This document shows positions 15,635-24,245 of a stretch of 40,593 nt of DNA, piece by piece (positions within the stretch are counted from its first letter, which is position 1; each line of letters starts with the position of its first letter). The stretch is taken from NCBI GenBank assembly GCA_938017675.1, contig CALIJB010000020.1, positions 1-40,593 on the forward strand, in the 5' to 3' direction. Made by a program: the position numbers and the translations under genes. Origin of the DNA: an uncultured Candidatus Saccharibacteria bacterium (lineage in GTDB: Bacteria > Patescibacteriota > Saccharimonadia > Saccharimonadales > Saccharimonadaceae). The notes beneath the pieces are model-generated. The model ran no database searches and was not told the origin of the DNA. It saw only the letters and a list, made by a program, of their open reading frames with translations.

Positions 15635-16408
15635 ATGAAGGGTGAATTTTTGAATAAGCATAAGTTTAGCGTGCTTGTGATTACGCTAGCTTTTTCAGCG
15701 ACATTAGGTCTAGCTACCTTCACTGGGCTAGATTATTACAAAACCGCTAAAGATATCAGAGCCAAAGAGCAGGAAACCGCCGACAAGCTCGCTGCCGCCC
15801 AGCAAAAAGCCTGGGCCGAAAAAGCCGCCCTCCGCAAGAAAGTCTTAAAAGACTACAACAGCACGATCATTGTTATTAACAAAAAGCATTGCTTCGAGCC
15901 AAAAACTTGGCAGCCGAATGATTTGGCGCCTATCGAAAAGGGGATGTCCTTACGCAAAGAGGCCGCCACCCAATATAACGCCATGAAAGCCGCTGCAACG
16001 CAAGCAAAAATGCCGTTAGCCTCGACTAGCGGCTACCGATCTTACAACGACCAAGTCGAAACTTATGACTATTGGGTCAAACATAGCAATCAGAAAGAAG
16101 CCGACTCGTCTAGCGCCCGGCCAGGCTGCAGTGAACATCAAACTGGCTTAGCCGTCGACCTCAAGGCTGACAATTGCGTCCTGCAGTGCTTCGCCACTAC
16201 GCCAACTTACAAGTGGCTGACCGAGCACGCCGCCGAGTACGGTTTCATCCAGCGCTATCCTGACAACGCCAAAAATATCACCGGCTATGTCGTCGAATCT
16301 TGGCACTGGCGTTACGTCGGCCGCGAAACTGCTCAAGACATGAAAAAGCGCGAGATTAAAACTCTCGAAGAGTACTTCAATGTTACGGGCGGCGATTATT
16401 CAAATTAA
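15635..16408 (+). CDS. D-alanyl-D-alanine carboxypeptidase, VanY type (M15B)
   Basis: A 257-aa zinc peptidase that trims D-Ala from peptidoglycan stems. An N-terminal hydrophobic helix (11-32) serves as signal anchor, followed by a charged coiled-coil-like linker (35-75). Catalytic signatures are STSGYRSYNDQ, SEHQTGLAVD (His168, Asp175) and ESWHWRYVG (Glu221, His224), giving the His-Asp-His zinc site and catalytic Glu. Four Cys (86, 165, 181, 185) could form disulfides outside the cell. In an epibiont it may remodel its own wall or act on the host's. TAGAAT/TATAAA boxes lie 11-20 nt upstream. Confidence 0.9.
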   Translation: MKGEFLNKHKFSVLVITLAFSATLGLATFTGLDYYKTAKDIRAKEQETADKLAAAQQKAWAEKAALRKKVLKDYNSTIIVINKKHCFEPKTWQPNDLAPIEKGMSLRKEAATQYNAMKAAATQAKMPLASTSGYRSYNDQVETYDYWVKHSNQKEADSSSARPGCSEHQTGLAVDLKADNCVLQCFATTPTYKWLTEHAAEYGFIQRYPDNAKNITGYVVESWHWRYVGRETAQDMKKREIKTLEEYFNVTGGDYSN

Positions 16409-16475
16409 TTTTACGTAAATACGTCCTAGCCCTGATATACACCAAAACAAGAGCGCGTTCAGGAAAAGCAGTCCG

Positions 16476-18206
16476 TCAGCTGCCAATCTGAACAACCGAA
16501 CCGCCGATTTTGCGCCGAAAATAATCGTCGTGGCTAACATACAAAATTGCGCCAGCGTAGCGCTCAAGTGCCGCTTCCAGCTCCTCAATTGAGGGCAAAT
16601 CCAGGTGATTGGTCGGCTCGTCCAGAATCAGTAATTGCGGCTCGTTCGCTAGCATACTTATGAGCTGAAACCGAGCTTTTTGCCCGCCGCTCAAGCTAGC
16701 CAAAGGCACCGCACCGTCGCTCTCAACAAAAAGGTAATCTCCCATCAGCTGGCGGATTTTGGTATCATTAATTTTCAGCCCGCGATCGAGATACATCTGC
16801 TCAATCGCTCGCGCCAGTGGCAAGTTCAGATAAGTCGCCGCTATCTCTTGCTCGTAAATACCAACGCGAATATGCGGATCGAGATAGAGAGAACCAGCGT
16901 AAACTAATGGAGCAGACTGAACAGTATTCTCAGTCAAAGCCCGATCTAACTGAGGCGGGACTTGAGCCGTTTTACGAAGCCAGCCAGAGGAAGCATCACT
17001 AGATAACGCGTTTGCCATCAACGCTCGAATCAACGTCGTCTTGCCAGCACCATTACGTCCGCGCAATTCAATAGCTTCGCCTTCGCGCAAATCGATATTA
17101 ACACCTTCAAACAAAATCCGCTCATCGAAACCTAGCGCCAAATCGCGAGCCTCGACAAGCTTGCGCTGCGAACGCATAGCGCCGTCTCGCATATTCAAAC
17201 GAATATTGCGAGATTTAAATTTTTGATAGCGGTCAGCTACTTTATAATCCAATTGCGCCACATTCTCTCTGTCAATCCAAAAAGTCGGCTTGTCGATTTT
17301 CTCCAGTTTCTCTAGCTCGGCCGCCGCTTGGTTCTCACGCCGCTTGAATTGTGCGATCGTGCCAGGATCGCGGGCTTTTTCTTTCAGGCGGCGAAATTGC
17401 AGAACTTTGTCGCGCAAATTAGCAATCCGCCGTTCGGTTTGCTCATAATCCTGCATGGCATTGCCTGTCGCTGAGGCATTTTGACGCAAATAATCATCAT
17501 AATTGCCGCGATAACTCACTGATGCGCCATCGCGCAGCTCAACAATTCGATCAACCTCTGCCAGCACATCGCGGTCATGGGTGATGATCAACATCGCTTG
17601 GCGGGCGCTCTTCATCCAATCGATAAACTGCTTCTTGGCAACATAATCCATATGATTAGTCGGCTCGTCAATCAGCGCCAAATCTGCTTGCGCATGCATG
17701 ATTTTCACAACTTCGACCAAGCGTTTCTGCCCGCCGCTCAAAGCCGCCAATTGGCGCTCACCAAAACCTTCCATCTGGAAATTTTTCAGTTCCTCGGCCA
17801 CCAGCTCTTCAACGCGATAAAAATCCTTCTGCCCAAAGCGTTCCAACGCCTGGCTGTACTCCTCAATCTTGCGCATGTCATCGCCCATCGTTGCCGGATA
17901 AGTCGTCAAAATGTGCCGCAGCCGCGCGTATTCAGGTAGTCCGCGCAGGATATATTCCAATACCGTGATATCACCCAGACCATGGTGTTCTTGCGCCGTC
18001 GCTACAATCGTGCTGCCACGCCGAAAAACAACCGATCCTCTGTAGTCGCTATCCGTCCCCGCCAACATGCCAAATAGCGTCGATTTGCCGACGCCGTTGC
18101 GGCCAATCAGCCCAACTTTCTCGCCGTCGTTGACGCTGAATTTAACGCCGCTCATCAACTGCTTATCGCCAAAACTCTTATCAGTAATATGAATGTCAGC
18201 TATCAT
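16476..18206 (-). CDS. ABC-F family ATPase
   Basis: A 576-aa protein with two nucleotide-binding domains and no membrane segments. Walker A sites are GRNGVGKST (35-43) and GRNGAGKTT; signatures are LSGGQKR and LSGGQKAR; Walker B segments end LALIDEPTNHMD and LLILDEPTNHLD. The linker between the domains (about 240-320) is charged and helical, the region that reaches the ribosomal P/E site in ABC-F factors. This suggests a translation factor of the EttA/Uup/antibiotic-protection group; the exact subtype is unclear. It diverges from smpB, another ribosome-rescue gene. Confidence 0.9.
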   Translation of the reverse strand: MIADIHITDKSFGDKQLMSGVKFSVNDGEKVGLIGRNGVGKSTLFGMLAGTDSDYRGSVVFRRGSTIVATAQEHHGLGDITVLEYILRGLPEYARLRHILTTYPATMGDDMRKIEEYSQALERFGQKDFYRVEELVAEELKNFQMEGFGERQLAALSGGQKRLVEVVKIMHAQADLALIDEPTNHMDYVAKKQFIDWMKSARQAMLIITHDRDVLAEVDRIVELRDGASVSYRGNYDDYLRQNASATGNAMQDYEQTERRIANLRDKVLQFRRLKEKARDPGTIAQFKRRENQAAAELEKLEKIDKPTFWIDRENVAQLDYKVADRYQKFKSRNIRLNMRDGAMRSQRKLVEARDLALGFDERILFEGVNIDLREGEAIELRGRNGAGKTTLIRALMANALSSDASSGWLRKTAQVPPQLDRALTENTVQSAPLVYAGSLYLDPHIRVGIYEQEIAATYLNLPLARAIEQMYLDRGLKINDTKIRQLMGDYLFVESDGAVPLASLSGGQKARFQLISMLANEPQLLILDEPTNHLDLPSIEELEAALERYAGAILYVSHDDYFRRKIGGSVVQIGS

Positions 18207-18300
18207 TCACTCTATTGTAACAGAGAGTAACCCCGAGCACTATTGCATTTTTATCATAAATATTGTATAATATAAGTATTAAACCTGTTATAATTAACAT

Positions 18301-18786
18301 ATGTCTAAGAAATCTAGCGCTAAGACAAAAAAGCTAGCTACTCAAACGATTGTTAACCGTCGAGCACGGTTTGATTATGAACTGGGCGACGAGATCGTGG
18401 CTGGGCTTAGTTTAACCGGGCTTGAAGTGCGAGCCGCCAGGGAAGGCCACGTCCAACTCAAAGGCTCGTATGTCACGATACGCGGCGGCGAATTGTGGCT
18501 GAACAACGCTAGTTTCAGCTTGCGGCAGAACGAACGCGGCACACCAAATGCGCGAACTGTCGACACCAGTGCACGCAAATTGCTAGCCAGCCACCGCCAA
18601 ATCGATCAATTAGCTGCTCGCAAAAAAGAAGGCTTCACTATCGTTCCAACCAAGCTGCTCACTAGCGGACGCTACATCAAATTAGTCATCGCTCTAGGCA
18701 AGGGCAAGAAACGCTACGACAAACGCCAAGCTATCAAACAGCGCGATCTAGAACGCGAACACAGCCGCATTTTGCGCAAATTTTAG
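18301..18786 (+). CDS. smpB: SsrA-binding protein SmpB
   Basis: A 161-aa tmRNA-binding protein for trans-translation. Signatures: NRRARFDYEL, LTGLEVRAAREGHVQLKGSY, ELWLNNASFS and the basic C-terminal KGKKRYDKRQ...LEREHSRILRKF, which mimics the missing mRNA-tRNA helix. The N-terminal 15 residues are Lys/Ser-rich. TATAAT (18289-18294) lies exactly 6 nt before ATG, so it is probably leaderless. A second TATAAT near 18266 may also be used. No tmRNA gene was found in the window. Confidence 0.95.
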   Translation: MSKKSSAKTKKLATQTIVNRRARFDYELGDEIVAGLSLTGLEVRAAREGHVQLKGSYVTIRGGELWLNNASFSLRQNERGTPNARTVDTSARKLLASHRQIDQLAARKKEGFTIVPTKLLTSGRYIKLVIALGKGKKRYDKRQAIKQRDLEREHSRILRKF

Positions 18787-18825
18787 CTGCGCCGAATACA
18801 CCGAGTCTCACGCCCTGAACCGCCA

Positions 18826-20088
18826 CTATTCTTCTTCAAGTACTTGATGTGATGAAATTAAACTTTCGTATAATTCAACCATCTTTTTGGCCATCGCCGT
18901 CGAATCAAACTTCTTGGCAACGCTCAACGCGCCGCGCGACAACTCCTCGATTTTCTCTGGGTGCGCAAACAAATCATTAAATACTTTTGCGAAATCTTTG
19001 CCCTCAATGCCATCAGTCAAGACAGCATTGCGTTCAGTCAAAGCCTCGGTCATCCGTTCGTCGCAGTAAACAATCGGCAAACCGCTAGCCGCCGCCTCCA
19101 AGAAAGTCATTGGCTGGTTGTCAAAATGATACGACGCCAGCGAGAATACATCAGCCTGCTTGAGCATCGCCGCTACCTCGTCGCCCGAACGCATACCAGC
19201 GAAAATTACTCGATCGCCGACGCCCAACTCCTCAACGCGCTGCCTAAGCTCCTCTTCATACGGGCCGCCGCCAACCAAGACCAGCTTGACTTTTTTATCG
19301 CGGATATGCGGCATAGCCTCAATCAAAGTCCGCTGGCGCTTCTCTGGACTTAGCCGCGCCACCGAAATAATGAACTTTTCACCCGGACGCTTTTCAATTG
19401 GTGAATCAGCCGCCGAAGCTTTTTTATAGCGCTTGGTGTCGATACCATTCGGGAAAACGTAGCATGGCACCGTCAAGCCGCCATCCTCGACCAGCATACG
19501 CTCGAGATGCTTTGACGGCGCGATACAGGCGTCGCACTTATTAGCAAACGCCGCCATCAGCCGCCAGCCCTGGCGCGACATGATATCTTTGATAGTGCTT
19601 TTGCTCATTGAGCGCAACTGCTCGCGCGAGGCTTTCGGCAAAATCGGCCTTGTTCGCAGCACTACCGGAAACGCCGCTGTCGCCGCAATCAAGCCGGAAG
19701 TCACCATAAACGGATAATCATTAACTAATTCAACATAAAGTGTGTGAATAGTCGTCACATGCGGTACATTCTGCCGCTTAGCCACGCTGTGTGCCAGTAC
19801 GCCCATATAAAATTGCATTTGGCTATGCACGATATCGAACTGGTATTCATCAAGCTTCCTGGCTAGGCCAGGGTAAATAACCGCCATTTCACGCTTATCA
19901 AAAACATAATTCTTGGCTGACGGCAAGCGGATGACGTGATCGTCGTGGTCTTCGTAGCCTTCGCATTTTGGCGCTACCACGAAAACCTCATGCCCAAGCG
20001 ATTCCAAAGCCTGTTTATAGTTCAACGTCGATGTTGCCACGCCATGGACTGAGGGCAGGTAATCGTCAATAAAAAAAGCGATTCTCAT
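18826..20088 (-). CDS. GT4 glycosyltransferase, lipid-glycosylation type
   Basis: A 420-aa GT-B protein. The start MRIAFFIDDYLPSVHGVATS matches the diacylglycerol glucosyltransferase / PimB-like group. HTLYVELV and VFPNGIDTKRYKK occur mid-protein, then SVARLSPEKRQ (donor phosphate contact) and NQPMTFLEAAASGLP (E-x7-E donor site). A moderately hydrophobic segment at about 130-150 may dock on the membrane. TATAAT merges into AAGGAGAG just before ATG, so it has a very short leader that still carries a ribosome site. Likely makes glycolipids or glycosylates a lipid-linked wall precursor. Confidence 0.85.
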   Translation of the reverse strand: MRIAFFIDDYLPSVHGVATSTLNYKQALESLGHEVFVVAPKCEGYEDHDDHVIRLPSAKNYVFDKREMAVIYPGLARKLDEYQFDIVHSQMQFYMGVLAHSVAKRQNVPHVTTIHTLYVELVNDYPFMVTSGLIAATAAFPVVLRTRPILPKASREQLRSMSKSTIKDIMSRQGWRLMAAFANKCDACIAPSKHLERMLVEDGGLTVPCYVFPNGIDTKRYKKASAADSPIEKRPGEKFIISVARLSPEKRQRTLIEAMPHIRDKKVKLVLVGGGPYEEELRQRVEELGVGDRVIFAGMRSGDEVAAMLKQADVFSLASYHFDNQPMTFLEAAASGLPIVYCDERMTEALTERNAVLTDGIEGKDFAKVFNDLFAHPEKIEELSRGALSVAKKFDSTAMAKKMVELYESLISSHQVLEEE

Positions 20089-20147
20089 AACTCTCCTTAT
20101 TATACCACACGCGCCAACCCCAGAGACAAGAGGTAGAGCACAGCTCT

Positions 20148-20978
20148 TTAGCTATCCGGATAGGATTCAACTGCTTCGAACTGCAAAATATGGCCAGCTG
20201 ACGGGGCGCTAATAATCTGCGTTTCAGGCAATAACTGGCGGATAATTCCAGGTGTTTTCGAAGTAATGATATTGTCTTTACCGCCCAGAATCACCGTTAC
20301 GCGCCGCTGGCTATCAAGCGGCACACCTTCGACGAAAGGATTTTGCTCGTACAGCATAGTAGTCAAAATTTCAGAATCACGCAAAGTCAAATAATCCTTC
20401 TTGTAGCTCTCTGACTCACGCAGCCACTGCCAAGCTTCCTGCCGGCGGGTTTTCAACGCAAGCACAGTACGAATATTTTGGATAGGCTTGCTGTTGTAGA
20501 TGTACCAACCAGGCTTTTCAGGAAAATTATTAGACAACCTTTGCAACATATTTGCAAGATGAGTAGTGTCTGGCGTCGGACAAGCCATAACAATTTTCGC
20601 CGCCGCCGGAACTCTGCCAGTGCGCAACGCATGATAAATTATCGATGACGAAAACGAATTACTGACAATCAAATCTGGCGTTCGGCCGATTTGCGCCAGA
20701 ACTTTAGTAAACCAATCGCCCAGATCTTCATAGCTTTCCAGGGACGGGCGCACCGAGCCGCCATGTCCTGGTAAATCTATCGCGTACACGGCATAGCCAA
20801 AATTAACGTACCGCTTGGCTAGCGGCATCATGTCTATTTTGCCACCAGTCACGCCGTGGAGCAGAATCGCAGTTTTATCGGCGCCAGTATTACACTCAAG
20901 CCAGCAAACACCGCCAGCCGTCTTTTCTTGGCAGCCGAGTTTTTCGTAAATTTGCCGCAGTGTTGGAATTTTAGACAT
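20148..20978 (-). CDS. Alpha/beta-hydrolase fold protein
   Basis: A 276-aa cytoplasmic hydrolase-fold protein. LLHGVTGGKIDMM supplies the HG oxyanion motif (near 40), YAIDLPGHGGS the next loop, and GGKDNIIT...SAGH the acid and His regions. The nucleophile elbow is VSNSFSSS rather than canonical GxSxG, so activity is uncertain. The protein is leaderless: TATAAT (20985-20990) ends 6 nt before the ATG and overlaps the -10 of the divergent glycosyltransferase. Confidence 0.75.
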   Translation of the reverse strand: MSKIPTLRQIYEKLGCQEKTAGGVCWLECNTGADKTAILLHGVTGGKIDMMPLAKRYVNFGYAVYAIDLPGHGGSVRPSLESYEDLGDWFTKVLAQIGRTPDLIVSNSFSSSIIYHALRTGRVPAAAKIVMACPTPDTTHLANMLQRLSNNFPEKPGWYIYNSKPIQNIRTVLALKTRRQEAWQWLRESESYKKDYLTLRDSEILTTMLYEQNPFVEGVPLDSQRRVTVILGGKDNIITSKTPGIIRQLLPETQIISAPSAGHILQFEAVESYPDS

Positions 20979-20984
20979 AATACC

Positions 20985-20992
20985 ATTATACT
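20985..20992. promoter_or_regulatory. Overlapping divergent -10 elements
   Basis: The 8-bp core reads TATACT rightward (20987-20992) and TATAAT leftward (20985-20990). Each ends exactly 6 nt from the ATG of its gene (20999 and 20978), so RNA polymerase bound in either direction would start at or next to a start codon. Confidence 0.7.
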
Positions 20993-20998
20993 AGTTTT

Positions 20999-21733
20999 AT
21001 GAAAATTAGCATCATTATTCCTTGCAAGGACGAGGCTGGCGTTGTCGAAAAACTCCTGGACTCGCTAGTCCGGCAAACGCGCCCGGCAGACGAGGTGATC
21101 GTAGTAGATTCAAATTGCACCGACGACACCATAGATCGAGCCAAGACATACGCCAAAAAGCTGCCGCTAAAAACTACCGCCACGACACAAAAAGGTCCCG
21201 CACACGCCCGCAACCACGGCGCCAGCAAAGCAACAGGCGATATGCTCATCTTTGCGGATGCTGACTTAATCCTTCCGGAGTATTTTTTGCAAAAATTTGA
21301 AGAACAAATTAACAAAAAGCACCTTCAAGTAGGCAGTTTCCTTCAGCGGATGCAGTCAAACAAATTCGGTATTCGAGCTGGAGCCTACTTAATGAATGCC
21401 TATGCGCGTCTAATGCAACATACGCCGTGGCCGATCGGCTTTGGCTGCCTGTATGTCACCCGTGAAGTTTTTGACTCAGTGAATGGCTTTGACACATCTC
21501 TCTTCATCATGGAAGATTATGATCTCATCCTCAAGGCGAAACGAGCTAAGTATAAAAATGGCGTTATCAAAATAGCCTACCTCACTTCAGATCGCCGTTA
21601 CCAAAACAACTCGCTGCGCCAAGCTCTCAAAGGAATATACGGTGAGCTCTACCGCTACACGCATGGACTGCGCGTCACGAAGCGCATTTACGAATACGAA
21701 ATGGGCGGCAAACAGAAAAAGGCAACAAAATAA
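20999..21733 (+). CDS. GT2-family glycosyltransferase
   Basis: A 244-aa GT-A-fold transferase: MKISIIIPCKDEAG start, VVDSNCTDDT nucleotide contact, FADADL as the DxD metal site, and MEDYDLILKAKR near 165, the typical ED catalytic region. There is one weak hydrophobic patch (NAYARLMQHTPWPIGFG), so it is probably peripheral to the membrane. Its basic tail supports that. It shares a divergent promoter with the alpha/beta hydrolase. Acceptor unknown; surface glycan or glycolipid synthesis is likely given the GT4 genes on either side. Confidence 0.85.
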   Translation: MKISIIIPCKDEAGVVEKLLDSLVRQTRPADEVIVVDSNCTDDTIDRAKTYAKKLPLKTTATTQKGPAHARNHGASKATGDMLIFADADLILPEYFLQKFEEQINKKHLQVGSFLQRMQSNKFGIRAGAYLMNAYARLMQHTPWPIGFGCLYVTREVFDSVNGFDTSLFIMEDYDLILKAKRAKYKNGVIKIAYLTSDRRYQNNSLRQALKGIYGELYRYTHGLRVTKRIYEYEMGGKQKKATK

Positions 21734-21771
21734 GCTCGTCTAACTGTTTATTCTATCCACAATTTACAAGC

Positions 21772-22941
21772 CTACGAGTAAGTTTTCACGATTTCGGCAT
21801 ACAGTTCGCGGTACTGATCAACGGTACGTTCATAAGTATGGTTATCAATAATCCACTGGCGAGCAGCCCGGCTCATCTGGCGCCGGCGCGGCTCATCATC
21901 CAGCAATTCATCGATTTTATGCGCTAGATCGTTGACGTCTGGATAATGGAAACTGACTCCATTCTTGCCGCCATCCAATAGCTCGGGCAGAGCAACCTGA
22001 TCAGACACCACCACTGGCGTACCGCAAGCCAGCGCTTCTAGCGCCGCAATACATTGCAGCTCGGCAGGACTAGCCATCGCGAGTATATCTGCTCGCCGCA
22101 ATAAAGCGCGCTTTTCCTCGTCGCTAACAAAACCGGTAAAAATACAGCGATCGCCCAGACTGGCTGCTTGACTTCGCAGTTGCTTTTCTATTAAGCCTTT
22201 ACCAATAATCACCAACTGCACATCAGTTTTCAAGCGTTCCATCGCGGTAATCAGCAAGTCAATCCGCTTCTCGCCGTCAAGCCGCCCAACATAGGCCACC
22301 ACCGGCCGCAACGCATCAATCGCAAAACGCTGCAAGAGCTTCTCGTCAGCCCTACCTGGTGTATAGAATACCGCATTGACACCGTTAGAAACTGCTTTCG
22401 TTGGTATATGAATCGCTGGCGTAGTTGCTAATGCCGCGCGCGTCGGCGCCGTCATATAAGCGGTTTGATTGACTAGCTTGCACATTTTGCCCTCGACTAT
22501 CCGGACAAACCAGCGGGCAATAATTTTGTTTTTGGCATTCATCACGAGATTCAGCGCCATGGTGTGATTAGTCGTGACAATCGGAATCTGCCGCCGGCTA
22601 GCTTGCTGGACAACCGCTTTGTGCAGCCATGAAATCGGCGTCATCAGATGAATGATATCAGGCTGGTTCTGTCGAAAGTATCGCCGCACGAATCTTTTTG
22701 GTAAGAATGCCACCCGGTTGTTGTCGCGATTAGCAATCCATTTTACTGCTGGCAACCGCAATACTTTCGCGCCATTTATTTCATCTACCTCTGTGAAATG
22801 GCTAAATAAACCGTCTGGCGAGCCAGTTAACACCGTCACCTCGTCACCAGCTTCCTTCAGACCAGTAATTAGAGTGTCAAGCGCTGTCTGTACACCGCCA
22901 ACACCCGGGCGATATACTTCAGTTACTATCAGGATCTTCAT
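21772..22941 (-). CDS. GT4 glycosyltransferase
   Basis: A 389-aa GT-B enzyme starting MKILIVTEVYRPGVGGVQ. HTMALNLV and GVNAVFYTPG lie in the first half, YVGRLDGEKRIDLL and the PAELQCIAALEALACG donor motif (E-x7-E) in the second. I place the start at ATG 22941, which follows TAGTAT by 8 nt; the frame upstream lacks family features. It resembles the 18826 enzyme and may act in the same lipid or wall glycan route. Confidence 0.85.
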   Translation of the reverse strand: MKILIVTEVYRPGVGGVQTALDTLITGLKEAGDEVTVLTGSPDGLFSHFTEVDEINGAKVLRLPAVKWIANRDNNRVAFLPKRFVRRYFRQNQPDIIHLMTPISWLHKAVVQQASRRQIPIVTTNHTMALNLVMNAKNKIIARWFVRIVEGKMCKLVNQTAYMTAPTRAALATTPAIHIPTKAVSNGVNAVFYTPGRADEKLLQRFAIDALRPVVAYVGRLDGEKRIDLLITAMERLKTDVQLVIIGKGLIEKQLRSQAASLGDRCIFTGFVSDEEKRALLRRADILAMASPAELQCIAALEALACGTPVVVSDQVALPELLDGGKNGVSFHYPDVNDLAHKIDELLDDEPRRRQMSRAARQWIIDNHTYERTVDQYRELYAEIVKTYS

Positions 22942-23013
22942 ACCTACAAATACTAGCACATCCGCTAGCTGGTTGTACATTTTCAGAATTAACGCTCTAC
23001 GCAATGAGTGAGC

Positions 23014-23052
23014 GGTGCTAGCAGCGAGACGGGATATCTCGCCGCTAGCACC
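23014..23052 (-). terminator. 16-bp hairpin after the small membrane gene
   Basis: Arms 23014-23029 and 23037-23052 pair over 16 positions with a 7-nt loop. The only mismatch is G-U in the minus-strand RNA but A-C in the plus strand, so the leftward transcript is the favoured form. It begins 6 nt past the stop at 23058. No U-run follows, so it may stabilise or process the 3' end rather than terminate. Confidence 0.5.
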
Positions 23053-23057
23053 ATGTG

Positions 23058-23237
23058 TTACTCTCGTCGGCCTCCTCTCTTTATTTTTATCAAGAAATGT
23101 ACTATGAAGTCAATAATGCCAAATAGTACAGTGATGCACACCAAAGTGGCGGCAGCAACACACCATGCCAAAGCAGGGAGTAGGCCGATAAACACAAGGA
23201 TTGTTCCCACAATCCCTAGGGACTCAAAAGGACACAC
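23058..23237 (-). CDS. Small membrane protein, 59 aa
   Basis: Unrecognised. The frame begins at GTG 23237, chosen because GGAGG lies about 6 nt before it, one of the best ribosome sites in the window. Two hydrophobic helices (about 7-25 and 27-50) are joined by PALAW, followed by a basic end KIKRGGRRE. An upstream ATG at 23369 would overlap the -10 of the promoter and encode a Cys- and Arg-rich stretch of no clear quality. The coding region itself contains perfect hairpins (see findings). Holin-like or toxin-like small proteins can look like this, but nothing proves it. Confidence 0.55.
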   Translation of the reverse strand: MCPFESLGIVGTILVFIGLLPALAWCVAAATLVCITVLFGIIDFIVHFLIKIKRGGRRE

Positions 23238-23396
23238 CTCAGTCCTCCTCTGCCCGGGCATGCGCATCCCGGAGCAGGCAATTGCGCAATGAACTATACA
23301 CATAGCACAACAGCCCGCCCCGAGATGTTTTCGACGAGAGCGAGGGCCTATCAAGCCCTGCTTAGACATATACCCAAAACCAGGCAGTTTTGTCAA
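23238..23396 (-). promoter_or_regulatory. Promoter and structured leader of the small membrane gene
   Basis: TTGACA (23391-23396), 17 nt, GTATAT (23368-23373) on the minus strand, giving a leader of about 124 nt. It holds AGGGC/GCCCT (23343-23359), a 10-nt palindrome ATTGCGCAAT (23281-23290) and a 9-bp stem with one bulge (23250-23258 with 23268-23277) just ahead of the ribosome site. Confidence 0.55.
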
Positions 23397-23431
23397 TAGC
23401 TCCGCGACGATTTTGCGCTATAATAAACTAT

Positions 23432-24229
23432 ATGAAGCTCTTTTCCTGGAACGTCAATGGTATCCGCGCCGTCATCAGCAAGGGCGAGTTTGCCCGTTTT
23501 CTGCAAACCTACGATCCGGACATTGTATGCCTGCAAGAAACCAAGGCTGCCCGTGACCAGGTAGAAATTGATCTGCCAGAGTATCACGAGCATTTCTATT
23601 CAGCCGCCAAAAAAGGTTATTCCGGCACGGCAATTTTCTCGAAAATCCGGCCGCTGCATTGGCGCGACGGACTGCCGCCGGCTATTATCGAGCGGTTCAA
23701 TCTGACCGGCGATCAATACGGCAACCCAGCCGACGAGGGGCGCATTATCACTGCCGAGTTCGACGATTTTTGGGTGGTGACGTGTTATACGCCAAATTCG
23801 AAAGGGGATTTGAGCCGGCTGAAATTACGCCATGAGCAGTGGGATCCGGCAGTGCTGGCCTATCTAGAGGGGTTGGAGCTAGTCAAGCCGGTACTATACT
23901 GCGGCGATATGAACGTGGCGCATCAAGAAATCGACCTGGCAAATCCTAAGTCTAATGTCGGCAAGCACGGCTTTACCGACGAGGAGCGCGAGGGCTTTCA
24001 GAATTACCTAGACGCTGGATTTGTCGATACCTTCCGGGCGGCTTTTCCTGAAAAGACCGAGGCTTACACCTGGTGGACGCACTGGGCCAACGCCCGGGCG
24101 CGCAATGTCGGCTGGCGGATTGATTATTGGCTGGCATCGCGCGAAATCGCTAAGCGTGTCAAAAATCCGCAAATCCACGCCGAACAAATGGGCAGCGACC
24201 ACTGCCCGGTGAGTATTGAAATAATATAA
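23432..24229 (+). CDS. xth: Exodeoxyribonuclease III (AP endonuclease)
   Basis: A 265-aa EEP-fold nuclease that cleaves at abasic sites and removes 3' blocks in base-excision repair. MKLFSWNVNGIRA, LQETK (Glu36), YCGDMNVAH (Asp and Asn) and the terminal GSDHCPVSIEI (Asp-His) give the full catalytic set. Length is normal. The start is ATG 23432, with TATAAT (23419-23424) 7 nt before it; the longer frame runs through the promoter. It fits with the AlkD-like glycosylase at 567 in base-excision repair. Confidence 0.93.
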   Translation: MKLFSWNVNGIRAVISKGEFARFLQTYDPDIVCLQETKAARDQVEIDLPEYHEHFYSAAKKGYSGTAIFSKIRPLHWRDGLPPAIIERFNLTGDQYGNPADEGRIITAEFDDFWVVTCYTPNSKGDLSRLKLRHEQWDPAVLAYLEGLELVKPVLYCGDMNVAHQEIDLANPKSNVGKHGFTDEEREGFQNYLDAGFVDTFRAAFPEKTEAYTWWTHWANARARNVGWRIDYWLASREIAKRVKNPQIHAEQMGSDHCPVSIEII

Positions 24230-24245
24230 ATAGTAAGGTAGTCTT

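Noticed and set aside
23238..23396. Longer 112-codon version of the small membrane gene
   Set aside because: Its upstream ATGs overlap the promoter and the extra residues are encoded by leader stems; the GTG behind GGAGG is the better start.
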